DNA of 60,000 bases from Cryptomeria japonica (taxonomy: Eukaryota > Streptophyta > Pinopsida > Cupressales > Cupressaceae): positions 245,205,218 to 245,265,217 of the forward strand of contig NC_081406.1 in the NCBI RefSeq assembly GCF_030272615.1, written 5' to 3'. This document shows positions 12,374 to 23,032 of the stretch, piece after piece. The notes under the pieces were generated by a model. The model was not told the DNA's origin. It searched no databases and saw nothing but the letters and a program-made list of their open reading frames with translations. The translations under genes were made by a program, and so were the position numbers. Numbering within the stretch: the stretch's first letter is position 1; each line of letters begins with the position of its first letter.

Positions 12374-13655
12374 ATTAATGAGGAAATGAAAAGATGTATA
12401 GACACTGCAAATGGGACAGTCTTCAATAATAAATCTCGGCAGATAAGCCTTATGATGGGGAGAGTAAATGAGGTGGTAAATGACACAAGGGATGGACCAA
12501 ATTCTTTCATAAAAACCTAGACTTTCTCACATCTCAAGAAGAATTTGCAAGGGCAAGAACTTCCACCATTCCTGACAAATCAAAAGGGAAAGGTATTTTG
12601 GGCAGTTGAACTCTAGTTTTGACACAATCGATAGTAACTATATATACTCAAACACAACTGATAGCTAAGGAGAGTGTACAGTCTGTACCAGCACAAACTA
12701 TTTTTTAGGAAGGAAATGTACAGGACACTGTAAATACTATGGATAATACTCCACTGACGGTAATCGACACTGCACCAAGTGGCGAAGCCACTGGTGCAGT
12801 AGAGGTTGACATGGATAAGGTAAAAGCCACTGAGTCAATATCGGCAAGTAAAACTGATTCCCCGACAAAGGTTTTGGCATTTGATACTTCTTAGGTTGAG
12901 AAGAAATTAGTCTCTAAGTTGAGTCCAACTAAATTAATGATGATGGCTACTTAGAAATTACTGAAGGAAGGTACTATAGATAAAGGATTAATTGACCAAC
13001 CAATGTTTGTGTTGCACATATTATTGCCTAACTGTCATAGTGAAGATGGAGCAATCTCTAACAATTTTCAATCTCTGAGGTAGATTGCAGCATGACGGGC
13101 TTTGGATAATTTCACAATAGCAAAAAGAACAACTTTTGATCAAATTATAGAAACAAAGAAGAAGAAAATTGGGGACAAACTTATTCCTATTGAGGTTTGT
13201 TTAAAATAATGTACAAATATCTACAGAGTTTGTTGTAACATAGAAAGTCTTATGGTTAATGTAGATATCAGATTGAAGGAGCTATATGACAAGATGGCTA
13301 AAATTACTCTTTTGATCGATTGACTGCACTGACCACATCTATTGTTGATGGACATATTTTGTCCTTGGAGAACCAATTTTTTTCTTTTGAGAAAGAGAGA
13401 GATAAAATCATGAGAAGAGAAAGAAATCTAAGAGGATTGGTAAGTCCCACACTACATTCACTGGGTGTTCACAAGAAAGAGTGCATGGACATGATAGCTA
13501 AACCCACACTGATAGATATCCAAGAGAAGGAAACACTTTTCCATTTACTAAGTGGACTTGTATCTATTTTTGATACTTTCAAATCCGGTTGGGATACATA
13601 TCTTCAATTATTGCAAAAGGCATACCCGAAAATCTTGAAGATGGCTAAGCTCTAG
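12374..13655 (+). pseudogene. Element B internal ORF, unknown function, decayed
   Basis: A coherent but broken reading frame runs across this region: INEEMKRCIDTANGTVFNN, then KESVQSVPAQTIF, a Ser/Thr/Asp-rich middle (TDSPTKVLAFDTS), LVSKLSPTKLMMM, LDNFTIAKRTTFDQIIETKKK, and a 111-codon open C-terminus (13320-13655) rich in predicted helix (ENQFFSFEKERDKIMRRE). It sits directly before the polypurine region, the place where Sireviruses carry an extra env-like ORF. It resembles element G's 28543-29631 ORF in position, Lys-rich helical character and low-complexity N-terminus; I cannot show homology. Several frameshifts and stops make it non-functional. Confidence 0.55.
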
Positions 13656-13718
13656 TGAAACAAACAGTATTCTTTTATTCTTTCAATTATTTCACCGTTA
13701 TTTGGCATTAATGTCAAA

Positions 13719-13871
13719 GGGGGAGTATGTACATATGTAAAAAATATCACTGAAAAATATCAGAGAAACACATTGGAAGGATATCAGATGGAGCGTATTG
13801 CTCAGGGGGAGCATACCAACTAGGAATCCATTTTCCACATGAATGTTGCCATCAATGCCAAAGGGGGAGAT
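13719..13871 (+). promoter_or_regulatory. Polypurine tract array of element B
   Basis: The core GGGGGAG occurs at 13719, 13805 and 13863. The last copy (AAAGGGGGAGAT) directly precedes the right LTR and is the likely true polypurine tract. This is the same layout as in elements F, G and E. Confidence 0.75.
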
Positions 13872-14794
13872 TGTTGGCAATTGACACTCATTATATTCAT
13901 TTTGTTGTCATTGATGGCAACAAGATCTGATGGAAGTCATAAATCGGCACTACAAAGCATATACCGACAAATACCGATTTTGGAGCATTGAGGGCTACAC
14001 CGGCATCGGTACCGACACCGACATTGTCACAGGCATCAATACTTCTTTAGAAGCCAACATCAAGGAGGATTTAATTAAATCATTTTGTAATTATTATTGT
14101 CAAGGGTGACATTTTTGTAAATTTATTATAAGCCGACATAAGGCATATAACTTTTAGTAGGTATATATGTTAGTTTCCTAGGTTATTTTTGTAAGGAAGT
14201 GAGACATGTGAAATGTGTGGATATAGGAGAATATAGCAGAAGTGTATGATGCGAAATATATGTATGAAGATGATTTTTTATGCGATTATTATATCATGCA
14301 ATGATCTATAGATGACTTGGAAAGCATTCTTGGAGGAGAAGAGATACCGATAGCAGTTCAAAGTTTATGAATCGGTACAGAGTAGAACAAAAACTAGAAC
14401 TCTATTGGGCATAGCAGATGCATTCTTGAGTTCATTCTGAGTAACTTACTTTAGCAGAAAGCTTGTAGTTAGTGAGGCTCTTTAGTGATGAGCAGTATGC
14501 TCTAGGCAATGTGCCTTCCTACAAGTGCAGGCCCCTATTATATGTAATATCTTTTTATATGGCCAATGAACTAATATTGTGGGTCACAAATCCCACCGTG
14601 GTTTTTCCTAATTGAGGTTTTCCACATATAAATCCTATGTGTTATGGTGTTCATTTATGTGAATGGTTTATTTTCTCCTTGTAATATGTTTGTTTGTTTA
14701 CTGGTTTATATATGCATGGTATAAAAGGATAAAAATTGTTCATTCCGATAGAACACTGATTCACCACCCCTCTTAGTGTTCTTGGATCCCAACA
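13872..14794 (+). repeat. Right LTR of element B
   Basis: A 923-bp LTR from TGTTGGCAATTGACACTC to GGATCCCAACA. It contains the plant copia R/U5 block (CCACCGTGGTTTTTCC near 14595) and ends with the C-run signature at about 14762-14775. Confidence 0.88.
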
Positions 14795-15376
14795 GTGTCT
14801 TTAGTTGTGAGGCATATGTGTATGTGCTTGATGCAAACAGATCGAAGTTGGATAACAAAGTTGTTAAGTATATCTTTATTGGCTACGACTTGGGTGTAAA
14901 GGAATACAAGCTTTGGAATCCTGTGACTGAGAAGGTATTGTACACTAGAAGTGTAATCTATCGTGAGCTCAAGACCACCTTAGTTGATATGTAGTTTGAA
15001 AAGACAGAGAAAGAGGAAGCAAAAAATGAAATTATTCTAACTCCATAAAAGGAGGAACTTAGAACTCCATGTCTACCTAAAAGAGGAGATCTCAAGGAGC
15101 TCTGATAGTTTTAGTAAAGAACAAGAACAACCTCCACCTCAACCATTGAGGAGGTCTACACGGGAGAGAAGACAATCTGATAGGCATGTTTTCTCTTTGT
15201 TGGATACAAATTGTGCCTATGCTTTGGTTACTAACACTGATGAGCCTAGGACTGTGAACGAGACAATACAAATACTTGATTCAGATTCCTGGTTGGAGGC
15301 CATGAACAAAGAAATGGTTTTACTAAAGAAGAATCAAACCTGGGATCTAGTGCCCTGGCCTGAAGGTAGAAGACAT
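14795..15376 (+). pseudogene. Element A integrase C-terminus and RT start (fragment)
   Basis: After the GTGTC duplication, element A continues with FSCEAYVYVLDANRSKLDNK and YIFIGYDLGVKEYKLWNP (integrase C-terminal region). A linker with several stops follows (RRSTRERRQSDR at 15146). The RT N-terminus follows, SWLEAMNKEMVLLKKNQTW, ending DLVPWPEGRRH. The frame is cut at 15377 by element T and resumes at 32278 with [10 protein letters not shown]. Confidence 0.85.
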
Positions 15377-15377
15377 G

Positions 15378-15412
15378 GGTATGTGCATGATCATGGTGTA
15401 CCAAAACAGGCC
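15378..15412 (+). repeat. Left terminal inverted repeat of element T
   Basis: About 35 bases with the shared core GATCATGG. They match the reverse complement of 32243-32277 at roughly 70% by eye. Flanked by the ACATG duplication. Confidence 0.6.
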
Positions 15413-16250
15413 CTTAAGTGACAATGAAATTTCAAAAAATAAGAGTTATGCATCTTGACATGAAAATTTGAATAAGTTGTGAACATTATTTTTAAAATAT
15501 GTAAGAAGAGAATCTATAGAAAATTGAAAGAATTTTCTAAGCTACTAGTTTTTTTTTGGAAAAAAAAATCCTATTTGACGAAAATCTCAAATTTCAATGC
15601 AATGGTACTAAAATTTCAAGAAAAAGATAAGAAGTAGACGTATGTCTGACCACCCTAATCACAATTAAATCATAATTTTTTTAATAATATTTATACTATA
15701 AGTATTAGACTCATGTCCGAATGTGACACATATTTTTTTATAATTTTTTATAAAGTAAATAATTATTTATGATTTTTTTACTACAACTTCTCAGAAATTC
15801 AGAAACTCCTACGTCTGACCACCTTAACTTGGTCAAAACCTTATGAATTTTTTTTTTTTTAATTTTTACCTATAGTAGACGAAGCATAGGATGTGATGCA
15901 TGTTTTTGATTCAAAAAATGTTATACCGTTTGAAAATTATGAGTGTTTTTCAATCAGTCTATCAATTAGGACTATTGTCAAAATTCAATTAGAAAATAAA
16001 TAATTATTATTTATTAAATTTGAAATAAGACAAGCCTTATATTGTTGGAAAATTGAGAATGTCCTTAAAAACCCATTTTTGTTTTATCAATTTTGGCTAT
16101 AAAAAAGTCGTCAGCCACCAGTGTAAAGTCTGGAAAATCAAGGAATACTGAAAATCACGTTTTTTTAGCTGACTTTCCAGGCTTGTCACTTCCAAGACAA
16201 ATCCCAAATCATTCCCGAGCCAAAATTTCAAATGTGAAATTTGTACAACA
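15413..16250. repeat. A/T-rich subterminal region of element T with two related blocks
   Basis: No gene is seen. Two diverged copies of a ~150-bp block lie at about 15630-15790 and 15800-15935. Both start near GTCTGACCACC, pass through long T runs and end near a GATGTGA/AATGTGACACAT stretch. Such repeats are common near the ends of plant DNA transposons, but none of these was matched to a known family. Confidence 0.45.
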
Positions 16251-16298
16251 AAAATTGGATATCTGATAAAATCGAATATCGGGTACAATCGGATATAA
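16251..16298. promoter_or_regulatory. GATATC-type palindromic motif block, left side of element T
   Basis: This stretch contains ATTGGATATCTGATAAAAT and GAATATCGGGTACAATCGG, variants of the AATCGGATATC palindrome found upstream of both genes of element T. It is close to a reverse complement of 22717-22752. Confidence 0.5.
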
Positions 16299-16402
16299 GT
16301 AAATTCACTCACTAAATTTGCACATAATTATTCTATTGTTTATTAATATATAAATATTTAATATTTAATATATTAAATTATAAATAAATTAGTATATGAT
16401 AT

Positions 16403-16403
16403 T

Positions 16404-16439
<36 letters not shown>

Positions 16440-16525
16440 GGAGGGGGAAGGGAGAGAGAGATAGAGAGATTATGGGAGAGGGGGAGAGGGAGAGGGGGGA
16501 GGGGGAAGGGAGAGAGAGAAAGGGG

Positions 16526-16564
<39 letters not shown>

Positions 16565-16631
16565 GGGGGAGAGAGAGGGGGGATATAGAGAGAGAGAGAT
16601 AGAGATATGGGGAGGGGGAAGGGAGAGAGAG
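16403..16631 (+). repeat. GA-rich microsatellite, left border of minisatellite
   Basis: Runs of GAGAGA with GGGGAGGGGGAAGGGAGAG interruptions. It directly adjoins the minisatellite. A matching tract in the opposite orientation (CTCT) lies at the right border, 22626-22700. Confidence 0.95.
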
Positions 16632-19600
16632 ATTATGGGTCCTATGGTGTCCTTGTTGGCATATGTGCAGAGTATGATGACATCATGATATTGTATGTTG
16701 TCATTGATGTCAATATGCTGAAGAGTGAACCAATATATGTGAGAACCGGTATAACATTGTGAACCGGTATATATGAAAAGGTGAAGCGGTATGTTTGTTT
16801 GAGGCAAACCGGTATGTTGGTATGAGAACCGGTATATGAAGGTTTTGCATGACTACCGGTTGGTAGTCTAAACTTCAAGGTTTCCAGTTGAAGTGTTCCA
16901 AGCTTGTGTGATGAGTTAGCATTATAATGAAGATCAGATCATGTTGCCACGTCAGCTTGAGCACATGAAAGATCTTGCATGAAGGAGATCGATCCTATCC
17001 ACCTCGGGAATGTGCAAAGTCTTTGTAAACGGTGGAGAGCACGTGATGGGTTATGAGCTTCCTGAAGTGGAAAAGAATGAACGATGGAGAAAGTCTTGAG
17101 ATATGTTCAAGACTGTTGTATTCAATGAAATGTGATTAATGGTCATGATTGAACCGGTTGTATTCGTAAACCTAAATGTTTAGGGTTTAGGGTTTATACT
17201 GCTGACCTATCTATTTTCTATAAGGTCGATGTTGTGTTTCATGTTTAGGTTGTTGGCAAATGTTGTGTGTGTGTATCCAAGTGAAGCGATACGTGATACT
17301 TGCCAGACCAGAGGAGTGAATTGATACCTGCATAGTGTGAGTACAAAAGGAAGGAACTAAAGTGAATCTACATTGGCATTGAGTGCTACTACCAGATCAT
17401 TGTAATACCTGTTGATCTTTAACTACTTCAACAGTTAAAAAATCCCTTAACTGGTTAGCTTTAACCAACTTGTTGTAAATCCTTTAACAAGGTGACTCAA
17501 AGAAATTGAGTTCATAAAATCCTCTGACAAGGTAACCTCTAATAGGGTTTAACCCTTAATTGGGTCTTCTAGCCATCCCTTAACCGGGTGATCCCTAACA
17601 GGATCAGCTCCTAACAGAACCTATTGTAACAATCTTTAACCGGACTAGGCTCCTAACAAAGCGGACTTCTAAAGAGTTCAAAAATAGCTTGTGGGTATTC
17701 ATCCCCACCGTGGTTTTTCCCAGTTGGGTTTCCACGTGAAAAATCTATGTGTCATGTGTGATGCTTTTCATGTGATTATTTAGTGTGTTGTGTTAAGCGG
17801 TAAATCATGTTGATCTAGTTGTTTATATATTTATGATGATAGATTGCTTGTTCATGTATTAGGGTGAAATGGAAATGAGGTATTAGATTGTATGAAGAGA
17901 TAAGTGTCAACCGATTTATGCTTGTCTCAGTTATTCTTGGTTTTACTGGTTGTACTCTGTTTAAGACTGATGTTACTGTTTGTTTGCCAAAGCGCAGTGT
18001 CTGCAAACAAACAGGTTCAAAGAAAGTTTTATTACCTATACTAATTCACCCCCCCTCTCAGTACCGGTTTGGTACTAACTGTTCATCATTATTCATCAGT
18101 CCTAAGAAGTCATATTGTGTCCTACGACTCCTTAGGACACCATATAACCTATTAAGACACCAAATTGTGTCATTATGGGTCATATTATATCCTACTGGGT
18201 CATATTGTGTCATATGACCCCTTTAAGACACCATATGACCCCTTAGGACGCAATATGACCCTTTACGACTCTATACGGTGTCGTTATGGGTCATATGACC
18301 CCTTATGACACCATATGGTGTTGTTAGGGGTCATATGATGTCCTAAGGGGTCATGGGACACCATATGACCCCTAAGGACAACATATGACCCCTTATGACA
18401 CCATATTGGGTCATTATGGGTCTTATGGTGTCGTAAGGGGTCATAGTGTGTCGTATGACCCCTTAGGACACCATATGACCCCTTAATACACCAAATTGTG
18501 TCGTTATGGGTCATATTATGTCCTAAGGGGTGATGTTATTTCATATGACCCCTTTAAGACACCATATGACCCCTTAGGACACAATATGACCCTTTACGAC
18601 TCTATACAATGTCGTTATGGGTTATATGACCCCTTATGACACCATATGGTGTTGTTAGGGATCATATGGCATCCTATGGGGTCATGGGACACCATATGAC
18701 CCCTAAGGACAACATATGATCTTTTATGACACCATATGGTGTCATTTTGGTGTTTATAGGGATCATATGGTGTCCTAAGGGGTCATGGGACACCATATGA
18801 CTCCTAAGGACAACATACGACCCCTTCTGACACCATATTGGGTCGTTATGGGTCCTATGGTGTCCTAAGGGGTCATATTGTGTCCTACGACCCCTTAGGA
18901 CACCATATGACCCCTTAAGACACCAAATTGTGTCGTTATGGGTCATATTGTGTTCTAAGGGGTCATATTATGTCATATGACCCCTTAGGACACAATATGA
19001 CCCTTTACGACTCTATACATTGTCGTTATGGGTCATATGACCCCTTAAGACACCAAATTGTGTCATTATGGGTCATATTGTGTCCTAAGGGGTCATGGGA
19101 CACCATATGACCCCTAAGGATAACATATGACCCCTTACGATACCATATTGGGTTGTTATGCGTCCTATGGTGTCCTAAGGGGTCATATTATGTCCTACGA
19201 CCCCTTAGGACACCATATGACCCCTTAAGACACCAAATTGTGTCGTTAAGGGTCATATTGTGTCTTAAGGGGTCATGGGACACCATATGACCCCTAAGGA
19301 CATATGACACATTACGACACCATATTGGGTCATTATGGGTCCCATGATGTCCTAAAGGGTCATATTATGTCCTACGACCCCTTAGGACACTATATGACCT
19401 CTTAAGAAATCAAATTGTGTCTTTAAGGGTCATATTGTGTCCTAAGGGGTCATATTGTGTCATATGACCCCTTTAAGATATCATATGACACCTTAGGACA
19501 TAATATGATCCTTTATGACTCTATACGGTGTTGTTATGGGTCATATGACCCCTTAAGACACCAAATTGTGTCGTTAGGGGTCATGGACACCATATGACCC

Positions 19601-22600
19601 CTAAGAACAACATATGACCCCTTATGATACCATATTGGGTCGTTAGGGGTCATATGGTGTCCTAAGCAATCATGGGACACCATGTGACCCCTAAGGACAA
19701 TATATGACCCCTAAGGACAATATATGACCCCTTATGACACCATATTGGGTTGTTATGGGTTATATTGTGTCCTAAGGTGTCATATTGTGTCATATTACCC
19801 CTTTAAGACACCATATGACCCCTTAGGACACAATATGAACCTTTTCGACTCTATACGGTATCATTATGGGTCATATGACCCCTTATGACACCATATAGTA
19901 TCTTTAGGCATCATATTGTGTCCTAAGGGGTCATGGGATACCATATGACCCCTAAGGAGAACATGTGACCCCTTGCGACACTATATTGGGTTGTTATGGG
20001 TCATATGGTGTTCTAAGGGGTCATATTGTGTCCTACGACCCCTTAGGACACCATATGACCCCTTAAGACACCAAATTGTGTTGTTATGGGTCATATTGTG
20101 CCTAAGGGTTCATATTATGTCATATGACCACTTTAAGACATCATATGACCCCTTATGATACAATATGGCCCTTTACGACTCTATACGGTGTCGTTATGGG
20201 TTATATGACCTTTAAGACACCAAATTGTGTTTTTAGGGGTCATATGGTGTCTTAAGGGGCCATGAGACACCATATGACCCCTAAGGACAACATATCACCC
20301 CTTATGACACCATATTGGGTCGTTAGGGGTCATATGGTGTCCTAAGGGGTCATGGGACACCATGTGACCCCTAAGGACAACATATGACCCCTTATGACAC
20401 CATATTGGGTCGTTATGGGTCATATTATGTCCTAAGGGGTCATATTATGTCATATGACCCCTTTAAGACATCATATGACCCCTTAGGATACAATATGACC
20501 TTTTATGACTCTATATGGTGTTGTTATGGGTTAAACGATCTCTTATGACATCATATGGTATCCTAAGGGGTCATCAGACACCATATGACCCCTAAGGACA
20601 ACATATGACCCCTTACAACACCATATTGGGTCTTTATGGGCCCTATAGTGTTTTAAGGGGTCTTATTATGTCCTAAGGGGTCATATTTTGTCATATGACC
20701 CCTTTAAGACATCATATGATCCTTTAGGACACAATATGACCCTTTACAACTCTATACGGTGTCGTTATGGGTCATATCACCCCTTAAGACACCAAATTGT
20801 GTTGTTAGGGGTCATATGCTGTCCTAAGGGGTTATGGGACATGATATGACCCCTAAGGATATCATATGACCCCTTAGGACACAATATGACCGTTTACAAC
20901 TCTATATGGTGTCGTTATGGGTCATATGACTCCTTAAGACACCAAATTGTGTTTTTAGGGGTCATATGGTGTCCTAAGGGGTCATGGGACACCATATGAC
21001 CCCTAAAGACAACATATGGCCCCTTATGACACCATATTGGGCCGTTAGGGGTCATATGGTGTCCTAAGGGGTCATGGGACACCTTATGACCCCTAAGGAC
21101 AACATATTACCCCTTATGACACCATATTGGGTCGTTATGGGTCATATTGTGTCCTAAGGGGTCATATTGTGTCATATGACCCCTTTAAGACATCATATGA
21201 CCCCATAAGACACAATATGACCCTTTACGACTCTATACGGTGTTGTTATGGGTCATATGACCCCTTAAGACACTAAATTGTGTCTTTATGGGTTATATTA
21301 TGTCCTAAGGGGTCGTGGGACACCATATGACCCCTAAGGACAACATATGATCCCTTACAATACCATATTGGGTCATTATGGATCCTATGGTGTCTTAAGG
21401 GATCATATTATGTCATATGACCCCTTTAAGACACCATATGACTCCTTAGGACACAATATGACCCTTTACGACTCTATACGGTGTCATTATGGGTCATATG
21501 ACCCCTTAAGACACCAAATTGTGTCCTTATGGGTCATATTGTGTCCTATGGGGTCATGGGACACCATATGACCCCTATGGACAACCTATGACACCATATT
21601 GGGTCGTTATGGGTCTTATGGTGTCCTAAGGGGTCATATTGTGTCCTACGACCCCTTAGGACACCATATGACCCCTTAAGACACCAAATTGTGTCGGTAT
21701 GGGTCATATTGTGTTCTAAGGGGTCATGGGACACCATATGACTCCTAAAGACAACATATGACCCCTTATGACACCATATCGGGTTGGTATGGGTCCTATG
21801 GTGTCCTAAGGGGTCATATTGTGTCTTACGACCCCTCAGGACACCATATGACCCCTTAAAACACTAAATTGTGTTGTTATGGGTCATATTGTGTCCTAAG
21901 GGGTCATTTGACACCATATGACCCTAAGGACAACATATGCCCCCTTATGAAAACATATTGGGTTGTTATGGGTCCTATGGTGTCCTAAGGGGTCCATATG
22001 ACCCCTAACGACCCAATATGATTTCATAAGGGGTCATATGTTGTCCTTAGGGCTCATATGGTGTCCCATTACCCCTTAGTACACCATATGACCCCTAACG
22101 ACACAATTTGGTGTCTTTAGGGGTCATATGACCCATAACGACACCATATAGAGTCGTAAAGGGTCATATTGTGTCCTAAGGGGTCGCAGGACAACATATG
22201 ACCCCTCATGACACCATATTGGGTAATTATGGGTCCTATGGTGTCCTAAGGGGTCATATTGTGTCCTAAGACCCCTTAGGACACCATATGACCCCTTAAG
22301 ACACCAAATTATGTTGTTATGGGTTATATTGTGTCCTAAGGGGTCATGGGACACCATATGAACCCTAAGGACAACATATGACCCCTTATAACACCATATT
22401 GGGTCGTTATGGGTCCTATGGTGTCCTAAGGGGTCCATATGACCCCTAACGACCCAATATGGAATCATAAGGGGTCATATGTTGTCCTTAGGGGTCATAT
22501 GGTGTCCCATGACCCCTTAGGACACCATATGACCCCTAATGACACAATTTGGTGTCTTAAGGGGTCATATGACCCATAATGACACCGTACAGAGTCGTAA

Positions 22601-22625
22601 AGGGTCATATTATGTCCTAAGGGGT
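16632..22625. repeat. Minisatellite array with ~330 bp higher-order period
   Basis: The array is built from short variants such as CATATGACCCCTTAGGACAC and their reverse complements; CATATG and CCTTAGG/CCTAAGG are self-complementary, so it can fold extensively. A landmark, CTTTACGACTCTATAC (and variants), occurs at 18261, 18592, 19003, 19511, 19841, 20171, 20501, 20742, 20892, 21223 and 21464. Spacings are mostly 330, with 241 and 150, i.e. losses of about 90-bp modules. From about 21990 the units appear inverted (landmark reversed near 22145 and 22585). A solo LTR (16654-18098) splits off the first bases of the array. ORFs on both strands here are by-products of the repeat. Confidence 0.92.
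16654..18098 (+). mobile_element. Solo LTR of a copia element inside the minisatellite
   Basis: It starts TGTTGGCATATGTGCAG and ends TTCATCA, and is flanked by an exact GTCCT duplication (16649-16653 and 18099-18103) that belongs to the minisatellite unit. It has the U5 signature (TTCACCCCCCCTCTCAGTACC at about 18045) and the block CACCGTGGTTTTTCCCAG near 17708. No internal sequence is present, so it is a solo LTR left by LTR-LTR recombination. Its family was not found elsewhere in the window. Confidence 0.88.
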
Positions 22626-22700
22626 CTCTCTCTCCCCTCTCTCTTTCTCTCTCTCCCTCTCTCTCTCTCCCTCTCTCTCTCTCTCTCACTCTCTCTCTCA
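22626..22700 (-). repeat. CT-rich microsatellite, right border of minisatellite
   Basis: A CTCT tract with CCCTCT interruptions follows the last minisatellite unit. It is the inverted counterpart of the GA tract at 16403-16631. Confidence 0.95.
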
Positions 22701-22716
22701 CAAATATGAGTAATGA

Positions 22717-22851
22717 AATTGAATATCGGATTTTATCGGATATCCAATTTCTGTCACTACCGTTAATGTGGCAATAGTAAAAAAAATGGTGGCAACGGGA
22801 AAAAAATTTGGGACCACAAATTTATACATTAAAATCGGATATCCAATTTTT
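22717..22851. promoter_or_regulatory. Palindromic motif pair upstream of gene A
   Basis: Two blocks (22717-22752 and 22831-22851) contain the ATATCGGATTTTATCGGATAT and ATCGGATATCCAATTTT forms of the shared motif. They lie about 180-315 bases before the gene A start codon at 23033. Equivalent blocks lie 214-339 bases before gene B. Confidence 0.5.
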
Positions 22852-23032
22852 GTAAATAAAAAAGAGCCTTGTGGGCCATTTTGTGGATTCCAACGGCTCA
22901 TAGTCTTCACATTCTATTTTTTGTCGATAATCACAGGTTTTCAGATAGGGTGAGATAAATTTGTTCTTTTGAGAGATTCTTAAAGTCAAATCTTACATTG
23001 CCAATCATTTAGGAGCATCTTTGTGGAGGTAA

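Larger units (their letters stand above)
11467..14794. mobile_element. Element B: LTR element with inverted LTRs
   Basis: The element is bounded by an exact GTGTC duplication (11462-11466 and 14795-14799) in element A integrase. Its LTRs face each other: the left one is on the minus strand, the right one on the plus strand. Between them lies 1.5 kb with one decayed ORF and a polypurine tract next to the right LTR. No PBS, gag, protease, integrase or RT is present. The intact duplication shows that it integrated as one unit in this rearranged form, or that an inversion happened inside it later. Confidence 0.85.

Noticed and set aside
11467-14794. Element B as a DNA transposon with ~900-bp inverted repeats
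   Set aside because: The repeats have copia LTR features (TGTTGG...CAACA, U5 signature) and a polypurine tract borders one of them; the duplication is 5 bp as for retroelements.
18100-22625. Regular short repeats as a possible CRISPR-like array
   Set aside because: Units are contiguous, variable and without unique spacers, in a plant-type repeat context; it is a minisatellite.
18284-22701. Many ORFs on both strands with repeated MTHNDTIWCLKGSYGVLRG-like peptides
   Set aside because: They follow the minisatellite units in whatever frame lacks stops and appear on both strands; no independent sign of coding.
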